In this document: piece by piece, positions 35,693 to 45,279 of the stretch | How the letters are laid out: each line of letters starts with the position of its first letter | Position numbering within the stretch: position 1 is the stretch's first letter | NCBI RefSeq assembly: GCF_004354815.1 | Contig: NZ_QWJI01000002.1 | Coordinates: forward strand, 34,741 to 98,740 | DNA length: 64,000 nucleotides | Reading direction: 5' to 3' | From: Cardinium endosymbiont of Culicoides punctatus | Lineage (GTDB): Bacteria > Bacteroidota > Bacteroidia > Cytophagales > Amoebophilaceae | Notes under the pieces: generated by a model | What the model saw: the letters and a program-made list of their open reading frames with translations, nothing else | What the model was told of the DNA's origin: nothing | Database searches by the model: none | Translations under genes and position numbers: made by a program

Positions 35693-36928
35693 ATGTTATA
35701 CTACTTATTTAAGTATTTACATACTACGTTTCATTGGCCTGGAACAGGTCTTTTTAAATATATCTCTTTTCGAGCAGCTATGGCTACAATGAGCTCTTTT
35801 GTAATAACTTTTTTATTAGGACAGTTTTTTATAAATTTTTTAAACAGAAAGCAAATATTAGAGTCTAATCGATTTCTTGGATTGGGGAAAGAATATATAG
35901 GAATTAAATCAAAGACTCCGACGATGGGAGGGATACTCATTATTCTTGCTACAGTTATACCGACCCTGCTTTTTTCAAAGTTGCATAATATTTATATTAT
36001 TCTACTCCTAATAACAACGGTCTTAATGGGAATAGTAGGATTCTTGGATGATTATATCAAAGTCTTTAAAAAAAAGAAAAATGGACTAAGTGGATGGATA
36101 AAATTATTGGGACAAATCTTTTTAGGCATTACAGTGAGCACCATTCTTTTCTTTCATAAAGATGTGGTAATACGTGAGCTATCTATAACTCCCCATGAAA
36201 TATCTACAGTACTAAACGACCCAGTCCCCTCTCCCGCTTATAACGACGTAAAGTCTACCAAAACAACGATCCCATTTTTTAAAAGTAATGAACTTGACTA
36301 TGCCCAAATAAGTGCTATGCTATTGGGTAGCAAAAATTATACATGGATACTTTATATGTTGGTGGTTTGTTTTATTATTGCCTCCGTTTCAAATGGAGCA
36401 AATTTAACGGATGGACTTGATGGGCTGACTGCAGGTACGTCTGTTATTGTTGGCACTACGTTGGCAGTACTTGCTTATTTGTCTGGCCATATAGTATTTG
36501 CAAAATATTTGAATATTATGTATATCCCAAACTTAGGAGAGCTCGCTATTTTTTGCTGTGCATTTGTGGGAGCATGCATAGGTTTTCTTTGGTACAATAC
36601 CTACCCTGCACAAATATTTATGGGTGATACAGGAAGCCTAACCGTTGGTGCCATTATTGCAGTAGTAGCCATTTGCATTCGAAAAGAATTATTAATTCCA
36701 ATCTTATGCGGCATCTTCTTATTGGAAAATGTATCTGTTATAGTACAAACTAGTTATTTCAAATACACAAGAAAAAGATATGGAATAGGCAAAAGAGTAT
36801 TCAAAATGGCTCCTCTACATCATCACTATCAGAAACTAGGATGGCATGAATCAAAGATCGTAACACGTTTTCTTATTCTAAGCCTTTTATTTGCTATTGC
36901 TACGCTTATAACACTAAAAATCAGATAG
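35693..36928 (+). CDS. mraY: Phospho-N-acetylmuramoyl-pentapeptide transferase MraY
   Basis: 411 aa, the length usual in Bacteroidota. About ten membrane helices. Family motifs: 'KTPTMGGILI' near residues 74-83, 'GFLDDYIKVFKKKKNGLSGW', 'NLTDGLDGLTAGTS' and 'FMGDTGSL', and 'MAPLHHHYQKLGW' near the end with the HHH triplet. It makes lipid I at the inner membrane from UDP-MurNAc-pentapeptide. It stands apart from murE/ftsI here, unlike the usual dcw cluster. Confidence 0.96.
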   Translation: MLYYLFKYLHTTFHWPGTGLFKYISFRAAMATMSSFVITFLLGQFFINFLNRKQILESNRFLGLGKEYIGIKSKTPTMGGILIILATVIPTLLFSKLHNIYIILLLITTVLMGIVGFLDDYIKVFKKKKNGLSGWIKLLGQIFLGITVSTILFFHKDVVIRELSITPHEISTVLNDPVPSPAYNDVKSTKTTIPFFKSNELDYAQISAMLLGSKNYTWILYMLVVCFIIASVSNGANLTDGLDGLTAGTSVIVGTTLAVLAYLSGHIVFAKYLNIMYIPNLGELAIFCCAFVGACIGFLWYNTYPAQIFMGDTGSLTVGAIIAVVAICIRKELLIPILCGIFLLENVSVIVQTSYFKYTRKRYGIGKRVFKMAPLHHHYQKLGWHESKIVTRFLILSLLFAIATLITLKIR

Positions 36929-36932
36929 TTGT

Positions 36933-37002
36933 ACACCATACAGATAGGTTAGCGCTTTTGACTGTTAGTCGAAAGATTACTGATTCAAGCACTAATGGCG
37001 CT
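36933..37002 (+). pseudogene. Decayed tRNA-Asn (GTT)
   Basis: The anticodon arm is intact: stem TTTGA/TCGAA around loop CTGTTAG (anticodon GTT). Part of the acceptor also pairs (CCAT with ATGG) and a 'GGTTAG' D-loop segment and 'TTCAAG' T-loop core remain. The D stem is truncated by a few bases and the T stem is broken (ACTGA against ACTAA). It starts 5 bp after the mraY stop. A functional copy would have to lie elsewhere. Confidence 0.5.
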
Positions 37003-37204
37003 ATTCCAATTGGTGGTGGTTTAGTGTGTCAAGAACACAAAAGAGAAATCTAAATCATTGGCACACTCAAAACCAACTAAATGATGTATTATTTGAATAC
37101 CTGCTTGACTAATTGATTTAAAAAATGCATATTAATATATGGTGTTTTAAATATTTCTTAATCTAAATACCTAATAGTTAATTATATATAAAAATAAAAA
37201 AACA

Positions 37205-39004
37205 GTGGTATACCTTAGAAAACATATAGCCTTATTAAGTATAACGTCCTTTTTATTACAAGCGTGGAGTTGTAGCAAGAATGACTATGCACCCTTTCAA
37301 GAAACTAAAAAACGAGCTTTGGATGAATGGAGTACTGATGAACCAAAATATAAAAAAAGAAAATTACAAGATGACAGTAATGACTCTGGATACGACTCTG
37401 GATACGATGTTGATGACGAACTAAACGAAAGAACAGCCTCACACACAAACTTTAACTTTAAAGACGAGATTGAAAAACTAAGAAAAGCCACTGATATACA
37501 AAGAGGTATTAAGTGGATCCTTCAAGGAGACACACTGGTACGAGATGCTACAAATGCAAATGGAAAGGTGTACGCTGCAGAAGATTATGCCATACAAGTA
37601 CTGAATATACTCCGTGCGGCAAAAAAAATATGTGAACTGTATGGAAAGGATGGCAAAAAAATGGATATCACGGCCAATAGGTTTATGGACAATTTTAGGC
37701 ATATCTATGTACAAGAAAATGAAATTTTTTGTATAAACAAACTACAACAAATAAACACCAAGACAGTATCCTATCTTAAAAAAAATGTCTTTACAGAACT
37801 AACAGAAAATGAAATAAATGAGAAGTTAAGACTGGCAGAAAATTACGTCGGACTGGATGATATACACTACAATATCACTACCAAATTTAAAATTGAAGAT
37901 AAAGAGTTTGCCTTAGAAGACAAAAAATGGTTAAAACTAACACAAGAACAACAATCCAGTTATAAAAACAGAAAAGAAGCTGATTGGTATAAACGTTTGG
38001 ATTCTTTTGAGCAAAAACTCATTGATACATATTTTGATAAATTTTTAGATGGAAACCACTATATTCCTACTCAAATTCGAAATATTCCCGGATGCAAAAA
38101 TGCGTACAGAAAAAGATTGATCATGCGTAAAAATGGCCAAGAAATTGTATTGGCTCGTTACTATCATAGTGGCGCATTCGCTTCATTCGTTCCAAATCCA
38201 TCTATCAGTAATAATATAAATGTTAGTAATGATATAGCTACGAATAACTGGCAACAAATATTAGAACATTCTAGAAAAAAAACAGTAGAAGTAATGTCCT
38301 TAAATAATAAGGTTATTATAGAACGTCTTGGTTATAATGAAAAACATATTGTGGAACAAATGGAACAGATAGTAGGGAAAGATTTTATGTATTTACCAAT
38401 AAATGGGCTTGGAATAGGTACAATACCCATATATAAAGATCATGTAAATAATCTTGTGCAAGAAGCCAATAATTATAAAGAAAAATATCCAAACCTATTA
38501 AATAAAACTTATTTTGAGAAGTTAGATATACTGAAACAGTTTTCTGAAAAATCTGATAAAAAACATGTTTCACGCCAAAGCATAAACGTGTCTGGTAATC
38601 ATTATGCTGATATTGCAGCTGATTATATTGCGTGTAAAACCATATTAGAGGAACGTAAAAGCGAATCAAAAGCATCTGTGCTGTTTAGTTGTAAAAGTGG
38701 TAAAGATAGAACCGGCTTTATCAGTTATTTAGCTGACGGATCTATTATACATACATCTTACCCAGAATTACCTATAAACACAATCCATATTACGCTAGCA
38801 AACACCTCACATTATCAATTGCTAGCTGGTTTAAATGGAGGCATGCCTGGTAGATTTGGAATGAAGCCAGTAAAAAAAGATCAAACAACACGTGATGCTA
38901 GAACCGCTAACATTTTGTTTCCGCAAACGGCTAAATGGACCAATATCCCTTTACTAGACAACAATAGTCAAGATTCCAATTCTAGAAAAAGAAGACACCG
39001 TTAA
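37205..39004 (+). CDS. Lipoprotein with SopB/IpgD-like phosphoinositide phosphatase motif
   Basis: 599 aa from a GTG start. A signal peptide ends in the lipobox 'QAWSC' with lipidated Cys at 23. A charged, low-complexity linker (about 25-85) is followed by a long helical region. The C-terminal third has the cysteine-phosphatase loop C496-K-S-G-K-D-R502-T, identical to the active-site loop of the SopB/IpgD and INPP4 inositol-phosphate phosphatases, then 'HYQLLAGLNGGMPGRFGMKP'. Known members of this class are bacterial effectors that act on host phosphoinositides. The remaining fold cannot be confirmed by eye. Single gene after a decayed tRNA. Confidence 0.7.
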   Translation: MVYLRKHIALLSITSFLLQAWSCSKNDYAPFQETKKRALDEWSTDEPKYKKRKLQDDSNDSGYDSGYDVDDELNERTASHTNFNFKDEIEKLRKATDIQRGIKWILQGDTLVRDATNANGKVYAAEDYAIQVLNILRAAKKICELYGKDGKKMDITANRFMDNFRHIYVQENEIFCINKLQQINTKTVSYLKKNVFTELTENEINEKLRLAENYVGLDDIHYNITTKFKIEDKEFALEDKKWLKLTQEQQSSYKNRKEADWYKRLDSFEQKLIDTYFDKFLDGNHYIPTQIRNIPGCKNAYRKRLIMRKNGQEIVLARYYHSGAFASFVPNPSISNNINVSNDIATNNWQQILEHSRKKTVEVMSLNNKVIIERLGYNEKHIVEQMEQIVGKDFMYLPINGLGIGTIPIYKDHVNNLVQEANNYKEKYPNLLNKTYFEKLDILKQFSEKSDKKHVSRQSINVSGNHYADIAADYIACKTILEERKSESKASVLFSCKSGKDRTGFISYLADGSIIHTSYPELPINTIHITLANTSHYQLLAGLNGGMPGRFGMKPVKKDQTTRDARTANILFPQTAKWTNIPLLDNNSQDSNSRKRRHR

Positions 39005-39238
39005 GCATACTGTTCATCACGTGAAATGAAATATCAAAGCTGTATTTTTAGATCGTTGAAATTAAATACGTATGCTTTATAGTCTAAGCATTACCATACA
39101 TTTCATTTTCCAAACGGTCTCAAGAGTATATTTACATTATCTTACGCTTTTCTATCAAACTTTTTCGTTAAATTTGAAACTGCCATAGTCATTAAATAAT
39201 TAAGATTTTATCTATCAAGATAAAAATTGCGTATACAT

Positions 39239-42200
39239 ATGAAAAAATACCAGGAACACCCCCAACTCCATTTATCAGATGTTGCAGGTGTAATCAGAAC
39301 GTTTTGGGAAGAAAATAAGACATTTACGAATTCTGTAACACAACGTGCAAGTCAAGAACCATTTGTATTTTTTGAAGGCCCCCCCTCAGCCAATGGTGCA
39401 CCAGGTGTACACCATATTCTCGCCATGACCGTAAAAGATATCTTTACAAGATATAAAACCATGCAAGGCTACTACGTACGTCGTAAAAGTGGTTGGGATA
39501 CCCATGGTCTACCCGTAGAACTTCAGGTCGAAAAAAAATTAGGCATAACAAAGGAAGATATTGGTAAAAAAATTAGCATCATTGACTACAATGAGCAGTG
39601 TAGAGAAACGGTTATGACTTATACCAGTGAATGGGAGGCAATGAATAAAGAGCTTGGATACTGGAAAGACAATACACAGCCTTATATAACCTATGATAGA
39701 AATTATATTGAATCTGTTTGGTATTTAATAAAAGCACTCTATAACAAAGAACTAATTTATAAGGGATATTCTGTACAACCCTATTCTCCTGCTGCAGGAA
39801 CAGGTTTAAGTTCGCATGAACTCAACCAACCAGGCTGCTATAAACTTGTAAAAGACATTTCCATTGTTGCACAGTTTAAGATAAGAGATAAAGAAAATGT
39901 GTATTTTTTAGCATGGACCACTACTCCATGGACACTACCAGCGAATAGTGCACTAGCAGTAGGAATTGCTATAGAATATGTCAAAGTAGCTACTATTAAT
40001 CCTTATACACACCTTCCCGTGCAAGTAATCTTAGCAAAAGATGCTGTAGAACGTTTTTTTACAGCCCCCCAAACAGCTGTTGCCACTCATAAACAACATC
40101 ATCAAGAAGATAGTACAGTACTCCCTTGGGAAATTACAGAAAGCTACACAGGATCAGAACTAATAGGGTTATATTATGAACAACTCTTACCCTATGTAGC
40201 ACCACAAGGAGATGCCTTTAAAGTCATTGCAGGTGATTTTGTAACTACTACAGAGGGTACTGGTATCGTACACATTGCACCTACATTTGGTGCGGATGAC
40301 TATCGTATCGCTCAAAAAGAAAATATCTCTGCAATCAGGGTAACCAACACGGAAGGTGAAGCAGTTCCAATTGTAGACAAACAAGGACGTTTTGTTTCGG
40401 AAATTGCTGATTTTGCAGGACGTTATGTAAAAAAAGAGTATGAGAATGACACAGACCTGCCAGCCGTAGACCTATTGATTACAACCAAGCTAAAACAAGA
40501 AAATAAAGCTTTTAAAGTAGCAAAATATGAACATAGCTATCCCCACTGTTGGCGAACAAATAAACCTATTTTGTATTATCCATTAGATTCATGGTTTATC
40601 AAAACAACGCTATATCGGGAACTACTTGTAGCATTAAATAACACCATTCAATGGAAGCCAACTTCTGTTGGTAAAGGTAGATTTGGGAATTGGCTAGAAA
40701 ACCTAGTAGACTGGAATCTCAGTCGTGAGCGCTACTGGGGCACTCCATTACCCATCTGGCGTACCGTTGATCAACAAGAAGAGAAATGTATTGGCTCCAT
40801 AGCAGAACTTACCTTTGAAGTAGATCAAGCGATACTAGCTGGCTATATGAAAAATCCACTTCCAGCTGATATTGACCTACATCGGCCTTATGTAGATGAT
40901 ATTATCTTAGTGAGTAGCAATGGACTACCCATGTACCGTGAAACAGCTGTGATAGATGTTTGGTTCGACTCCGGTGCAATGCCATGTGCACAGTGGCACT
41001 ATCCATTTGAAAATCAAGAAATATTTGAGAAAAGTTTCCCTGCAGATTTCATAGCTGAAGGTATAGACCAAACACGGGGATGGTTCTTTACGCTACATGC
41101 TATTTCCACGATGATTTTTGAAATACCTGCTTTTAAAAATATCGTAGTAAACGGACTTGTTTTGGATAAAAATGGCAACAAAATGTCCAAAAGCATAGGC
41201 AATACCATTAATCCAATGGAAGTCTTAGGGAAATATGGCCCAGATGCTGTTCGTTGGTATATGATCAGTAATGCCAATCCATGGGATAACCTAAAATTCG
41301 ATCTAGTAGGTATAGAAGAGGTAACTCGAAAGTTTTTTATTACACTGCATAGTACGTATAATTTCTTTGCACTTTATGCCAATCTAGATCACTTTTATTT
41401 TAAGTCAGAAAGATTGAATAACAGTGATCTGAACAAAAGTGATCAATGGATTATGTCTCGCTGTAACAGCTTGGTTGGCATAGTAACAGATTTTTATGAA
41501 AGCTATGAACCAACATTAGCCGCTAGGGCCATTCAAGATTTTGTTATAGATGATTTAAGTAATTGGTATGTACGCCTAAATAGAAAAAGATTTTGGAAAA
41601 ATAGCCAAGACAAAGACAAGGAAGCTGCCTACCAAACATTGTACCATTGCCTCATAACGGTCAGCAAACTTATGGCACCAATAGCCCCCTTTTATGCTGA
41701 CTATCTTTATAAGGCGCTCAATAGTGTTTCAGAAAAAGAAAGCCATAGCTCCGTTCATCTATTGGATTTTCCTCTAGTAGAAGAAAGCTTTGTAGATGTA
41801 ACGTTAGAGAGCCAGATGCGTCAAGTACAAACCATTGTTTCACTAGCCCACTCTTTAAGAAAGAAATATAAAATTAAAGTGCGTCAACCACTACAGTGTG
41901 TAAAAATTTTCTCTAGATATTTAACAGATATGGAATCGATAGCTGACCTGGAAGAACTAATCAAATCAGAAATTAATGTAAAAAAAGTAGATTATTTAGA
42001 TAGCACCAACCATCTAATACATAAAAAAGCTAAACCTAATTTCCCCGTTTTAGGTAAACGCTATAAAGACAAGATGCAGCCTCTTGCTGAAGCTATTTTA
42101 TCACTTAATCAAGATGAAATACATGAATTAGAACAAGGAAATACACACCTATTGTGCATTGAAGGCGAAACCATTATACTGAATCTATCAGATGTACTTA

Positions 42201-42547
42201 TTATTACAGAAGATATTCCAGGTTGGTGTGTGGCGACAGAAGGCACCATGACTATTGCATTAGATATTATCATCAATAAGGGATTACAGGAGGAAGGCAT
42301 TGCACGTGAAGTAGTGCATCAAATTCAGAAACTACGCAAAGAGCTAAATTTTGAGGTACAAGATAAAATAACTATTAAAATACAAGAAGACGCTAAAAGC
42401 ATTTGTGATGTTATTGCGTTATACAAAGACTATATTTGTGCAGAAACACAAGCGACACTGCTGAAATGCATACCACAACTTACAACAGGATCTACCATCT
42501 ACGTAAACGATGTGACATTAACAATTCAGCTGAGCAAAGAGGGATAA
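39239..42547 (+). CDS. ileS: Isoleucyl-tRNA synthetase
   Basis: 1,102 aa from the ATG (MKKYQEHPQLHL); an upstream TTG is unlikely. The HIGH motif appears as 'GVHHILA' near residue 57, the editing (CP1) domain follows ('FLAWTTTPWTLPANSALAVG', 'GTGIVHIAPTFGADD'), and KMSKS is at 648-652. The length and the lack of a C-terminal zinc finger place it in the IleS2-like, eukaryote-type class common in Bacteroidota, a class known for low sensitivity to mupirocin. It charges tRNA-Ile in the cytosol. Single gene. Confidence 0.96.
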   Translation: MKKYQEHPQLHLSDVAGVIRTFWEENKTFTNSVTQRASQEPFVFFEGPPSANGAPGVHHILAMTVKDIFTRYKTMQGYYVRRKSGWDTHGLPVELQVEKKLGITKEDIGKKISIIDYNEQCRETVMTYTSEWEAMNKELGYWKDNTQPYITYDRNYIESVWYLIKALYNKELIYKGYSVQPYSPAAGTGLSSHELNQPGCYKLVKDISIVAQFKIRDKENVYFLAWTTTPWTLPANSALAVGIAIEYVKVATINPYTHLPVQVILAKDAVERFFTAPQTAVATHKQHHQEDSTVLPWEITESYTGSELIGLYYEQLLPYVAPQGDAFKVIAGDFVTTTEGTGIVHIAPTFGADDYRIAQKENISAIRVTNTEGEAVPIVDKQGRFVSEIADFAGRYVKKEYENDTDLPAVDLLITTKLKQENKAFKVAKYEHSYPHCWRTNKPILYYPLDSWFIKTTLYRELLVALNNTIQWKPTSVGKGRFGNWLENLVDWNLSRERYWGTPLPIWRTVDQQEEKCIGSIAELTFEVDQAILAGYMKNPLPADIDLHRPYVDDIILVSSNGLPMYRETAVIDVWFDSGAMPCAQWHYPFENQEIFEKSFPADFIAEGIDQTRGWFFTLHAISTMIFEIPAFKNIVVNGLVLDKNGNKMSKSIGNTINPMEVLGKYGPDAVRWYMISNANPWDNLKFDLVGIEEVTRKFFITLHSTYNFFALYANLDHFYFKSERLNNSDLNKSDQWIMSRCNSLVGIVTDFYESYEPTLAARAIQDFVIDDLSNWYVRLNRKRFWKNSQDKDKEAAYQTLYHCLITVSKLMAPIAPFYADYLYKALNSVSEKESHSSVHLLDFPLVEESFVDVTLESQMRQVQTIVSLAHSLRKKYKIKVRQPLQCVKIFSRYLTDMESIADLEELIKSEINVKKVDYLDSTNHLIHKKAKPNFPVLGKRYKDKMQPLAEAILSLNQDEIHELEQGNTHLLCIEGETIILNLSDVLIITEDIPGWCVATEGTMTIALDIIINKGLQEEGIAREVVHQIQKLRKELNFEVQDKITIKIQEDAKSICDVIALYKDYICAETQATLLKCIPQLTTGSTIYVNDVTLTIQLSKEG

Positions 42548-42578
42548 AATTTATCGAGTCGCTAAGGAATTCCACACA

Positions 42579-42612
42579 GAGCTGTACGTGAACCGATCGC
42601 TTCATACGGCTC
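42579..42612 (-). other. Possible group II intron domain V-like hairpin
   Basis: On the minus strand, GAGCCGTATGAAGCGATCGG pairs back with the arm ending GTACAGCTC, and is followed by 'TGTGTGGAATTCC', much as domain V is followed by domain VI in bacterial group II introns. It has no reverse transcriptase. A weaker relative lies at 8927-8975. Confidence 0.4.
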
Positions 42613-42695
42613 TTTGTGTTAGAAGCTTGATTCCGTGCCAATGATAAATAAACCTGGTGAATGATTTTTTAGTAAAATACTACTTACTATGCCCT

Positions 42696-43499
42696 TCAAG
42701 TAGTACTAAGGTAATCCTTGATAGCACTTCTAACTTCCTGTGCAGATAGGTTATTTTCCATTTTTCCATTTCTAGCTATGGATATCTGACCAGATTCTTC
42801 TGAAACAATTAGAACAAGTGTATCTGTTACTTCTGTAATGCCAATAGCCGCTTTGTGACGTAATCCAAAATTTGCAGCTATACTTATATTCTCAGTAACT
42901 GGCAAAATACATCTTGCAGCTACAATCTTATTGTCATGAATAATGACTGCACCATCATGTAATGGGCTATATTTGCTAAATATAGCTAGTAATAACCTAG
43001 AAGAAACTACAGCATTAATTAAATCACCAGATTCTTCATAATTCCTAAGATCAGCATCTTTCGTAAAGACAATCAACGCACCCGTATTACTACCACCCAA
43101 TGCCTGAACGGCTTTAACTACTGGAGTAACATCAAACTCTATTTTTTTGTTTTTAAACCAAGGTGTAATATTTGATATAACCTCTCTGGTGGAGATGAGT
43201 CCTTTGCCCATACTTGACAAAAAATGACGTATCTCACGTTGAAATAGAATAACGGGTAAGACAGGACCTAATTCAATAAACTTTCCTAAAATAGCACCAA
43301 GCAGTTCAAGTTTCAATAGCTTAACCAGCAAATAAAGGAGGTATACAACAAAAAAACCAAAGGATATTTTTACCGTAATACTGCCTTCAATCAATTTATA
43401 CATTCGATAGACCAAGAAACCAACAAGCACCATATCAATGACACGGACGAAACTAATGTCTATGGCATCAAAACGTGGTAGATTAAACGGCATCGGCAA
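42696..43499 (-). CDS. cdaA: Diadenylate cyclase CdaA
   Basis: 267 aa. Two or three N-terminal membrane segments (about 18-32, 44-62, 65-85) and a DAC domain with the DGA motif at 182-184 ('SPLHDGAVIIHDNKIVAARC') and 'GLRHKAAIGITE' at 212-223, where the common RHR is RHK. 'IARNGKMENNLSAQEVR' closes it. It joins two ATP into c-di-AMP. A regulator partner (CdaR) is not present. The product controls potassium and wall homeostasis in many bacteria, which fits retention of peptidoglycan genes. Confidence 0.92.
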   Translation of the reverse strand: MPMPFNLPRFDAIDISFVRVIDMVLVGFLVYRMYKLIEGSITVKISFGFFVVYLLYLLVKLLKLELLGAILGKFIELGPVLPVILFQREIRHFLSSMGKGLISTREVISNITPWFKNKKIEFDVTPVVKAVQALGGSNTGALIVFTKDADLRNYEESGDLINAVVSSRLLLAIFSKYSPLHDGAVIIHDNKIVAARCILPVTENISIAANFGLRHKAAIGITEVTDTLVLIVSEESGQISIARNGKMENNLSAQEVRSAIKDYLSTT

Positions 43500-43670
43500 T
43501 AAATTTTTATGTTTACAACAGAAAATCTCTGAAAATACAAATAGTAAACTTATGGCAATATTACAGCAAGAAGTAATTTTTACCTAATTATCTGTTGCAA
43601 AAAACGACTTTGTTTCCATAAAAACAAATTTTCAGACAGATATCACATCATCCAGCACCAAGCCAGTAAC

Positions 43671-44288
43671 TTACAAGGATAAATAAGGCATCATTTTTTT
43701 AGCCCAATTTAAATGATAAACAGGAAGTTTTTCAATATCATCTATCGTCGTAAACTGTTTATGATTTCTATAGTCTACAATTGCTTTTGCTATAGCAGGT
43801 GAAATATAAGGATGTGCAACCCACGCTTTAAAAGAGCTACCGTTAAGCGATAATTGTTTAGGTATATACTTTTCTGATATGGTTGTTTGTTTCATCAATC
43901 TACGTTGAAGGTGCACAGACAAACCATACACTTCTTTATATTGATCCAATGAAACAAATCCTCCTAACTTATTCCGATAGTTTATAATTCTAACAGCAAG
44001 CTTTTGCTTTAATCCTGATATAGATTCCAAGTCTTGTGCAGTAACCATATTTATATCTATTAAATCTACTTTACGCGCATTTTCTTTCAATAAGAGCAAG
44101 TTTTTCTCTAATAATATGATATCCTTGCTATGATCCAATGGTTTACTGTAGTACTGAGTATATAGTTTATATGCCCTTGGTGCAATACATAACAGTAACA
44201 TTAGCATGATCATAGCAAAGAAGCCATTGGTTTCTGAATTAGAAAAATGAAAAGCTGCTTTAATATAACGCTTCATCTTATTGAGCAT
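43671..44288 (-). CDS. Membrane-anchored helix-hairpin-helix (ComEA-like) protein
   Basis: 205 aa. One membrane segment near 20-38 ('FFAMIMLMLLLCIAPRAYKL') precedes two helix-hairpin-helix motifs: 'VDINMVTAQDLESISGLKQK' with 'LAVRIINYRNKLGGFVSLDQ', and a second near the C-terminus ('HPYISPAIAKAIVDYRNHKQ' with 'FTTIDDIEKLPVY'). Such proteins bind DNA without sequence preference. Whether it serves uptake (ComEA-like) or something else is unclear, since no other com genes are present. cdaA lies downstream on the same strand, 170 bp away. Confidence 0.75.
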   Translation of the reverse strand: MLNKMKRYIKAAFHFSNSETNGFFAMIMLMLLLCIAPRAYKLYTQYYSKPLDHSKDIILLEKNLLLLKENARKVDLIDINMVTAQDLESISGLKQKLAVRIINYRNKLGGFVSLDQYKEVYGLSVHLQRRLMKQTTISEKYIPKQLSLNGSSFKAWVAHPYISPAIAKAIVDYRNHKQFTTIDDIEKLPVYHLNWAKKMMPYLSL

Positions 44289-44296
44289 AGTATAAA

Positions 44297-44334
44297 AGAC
44301 CTGTTGAGTAAGTGCCTATTTATTAGTTTTTGAA
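44297..44334 (+). repeat. Single end related to the repeat at 28917-28954
   Basis: Begins AGACCTGTTGAGTAAGTGCC and continues 'TATTTATTAGTTTTTGA'; 33 of 38 positions match 28917-28954 in the opposite orientation. The region to 44605 shows no supported gene, though a short frame near 44490-44600 (PLWQFHLSKRYKRPC...) could be a decayed one. Confidence 0.6.
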
Positions 44335-44605
44335 TTAAAAAAAGGTTAAAATAGAGGGATGATTTTATAAACACATAATTAACTCTTCCCTATGGGGCTT
44401 AACATATAAAAAATTATCGAAACATCCATATTTTATGTCGTTTATTAGGGATAGATCTTTCTGAATGGCAAAAAATTTATTTTGTTTAACCCCACTTTGG
44501 CAATTCCATCTTAGTAAGCGCTATAAACGTCCTTGCAGGTACTACAAGCACGATCTAGGTAGTTATGGTTTCCATATTGTTGATTTACTACAGGAGTTAT
44601 ATTAC

Positions 44606-44776
44606 TAGACCTTATTGCGTAAATAGATGAGTCCCAAACATCGGTTTTTGTACATAATAGTTTGAGTAAAGAAAAAATACATAATAGAATCATTTATGTC
44701 CTTTTATGATAAAAAAATGGCTTTTAAGTGAATTTTAGCCTACTGAAATGGGCCTAGGACTTAGGAAATAGGTCTA
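44606..44776. mobile_element. Miniature element of the TAGACCTGTTG family, copy B
   Basis: 171 bp bounded by TAGACCTTATTGCGTAAATA on the left and ...AGGTCTA on the right (imperfect inverted ends). Its right end (GGCCTAGGACTTA...AGGTCTA) closely matches copy C at 63533-63653 and its interior matches copy A at 21125-21305. No reading frame of note. Confidence 0.65.
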
Positions 44777-44914
44777 ATGATTCATATAACTATATATTGT
44801 AGCTACTACAGCTTACTTGTCTCAATTTATGAATTGGGTTAAATTGCAGCAGACATAAAAATGTATACACGACTAAATATAATGCATTAAACAAAAGCTT
44901 ATATCCATAAAAAA

Positions 44915-45277
44915 ATGAGGAAGAATATTTATAAACCAACAAAGAAAAATACTTTGTTTGGTCGTTTAGAAAAGCAGCTTTATTTATTCAATAAAACACT
45001 TGGGCATGGCGTATCGACCTATTATTTATATCGTTTAATATATCTCTTTTTTTTAGGTTTGCTTTATATTTGGAATGCCCACTACCACGAAAAAATGTTG
45101 TATAAGATCAATCAAATGGAACCTATAGTAGATGGACTTCGTGTTAAATATATGGGATTACAATCTAGTTACATGTTTAATAGTAAACAATCAGAAATAG
45201 CCAAACGGGTTGCCCCTTTAGGTATTTATGAAAGCAAAATTCCACCTAATAAAATTAGAGATCAAAAACCTAAATAA
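44915..45277 (+). CDS. FtsL-like division protein
   Basis: 120 aa with a cytoplasmic basic start, one membrane segment ('LIYLFFLGLLYIWNAHY', about 46-62) and a short coiled-coil-like periplasmic part. This is the size, topology and position (directly before the division transpeptidase) of the Bacteroidota FtsL-like protein. Sequence similarity to FtsL is always weak, so the call rests on context. Its stop is 2 bp before the ftsI start. The usual upstream genes mraZ and rsmH are absent here. Confidence 0.65.
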   Translation: MRKNIYKPTKKNTLFGRLEKQLYLFNKTLGHGVSTYYLYRLIYLFFLGLLYIWNAHYHEKMLYKINQMEPIVDGLRVKYMGLQSSYMFNSKQSEIAKRVAPLGIYESKIPPNKIRDQKPK

Positions 45278-45279
45278 GT

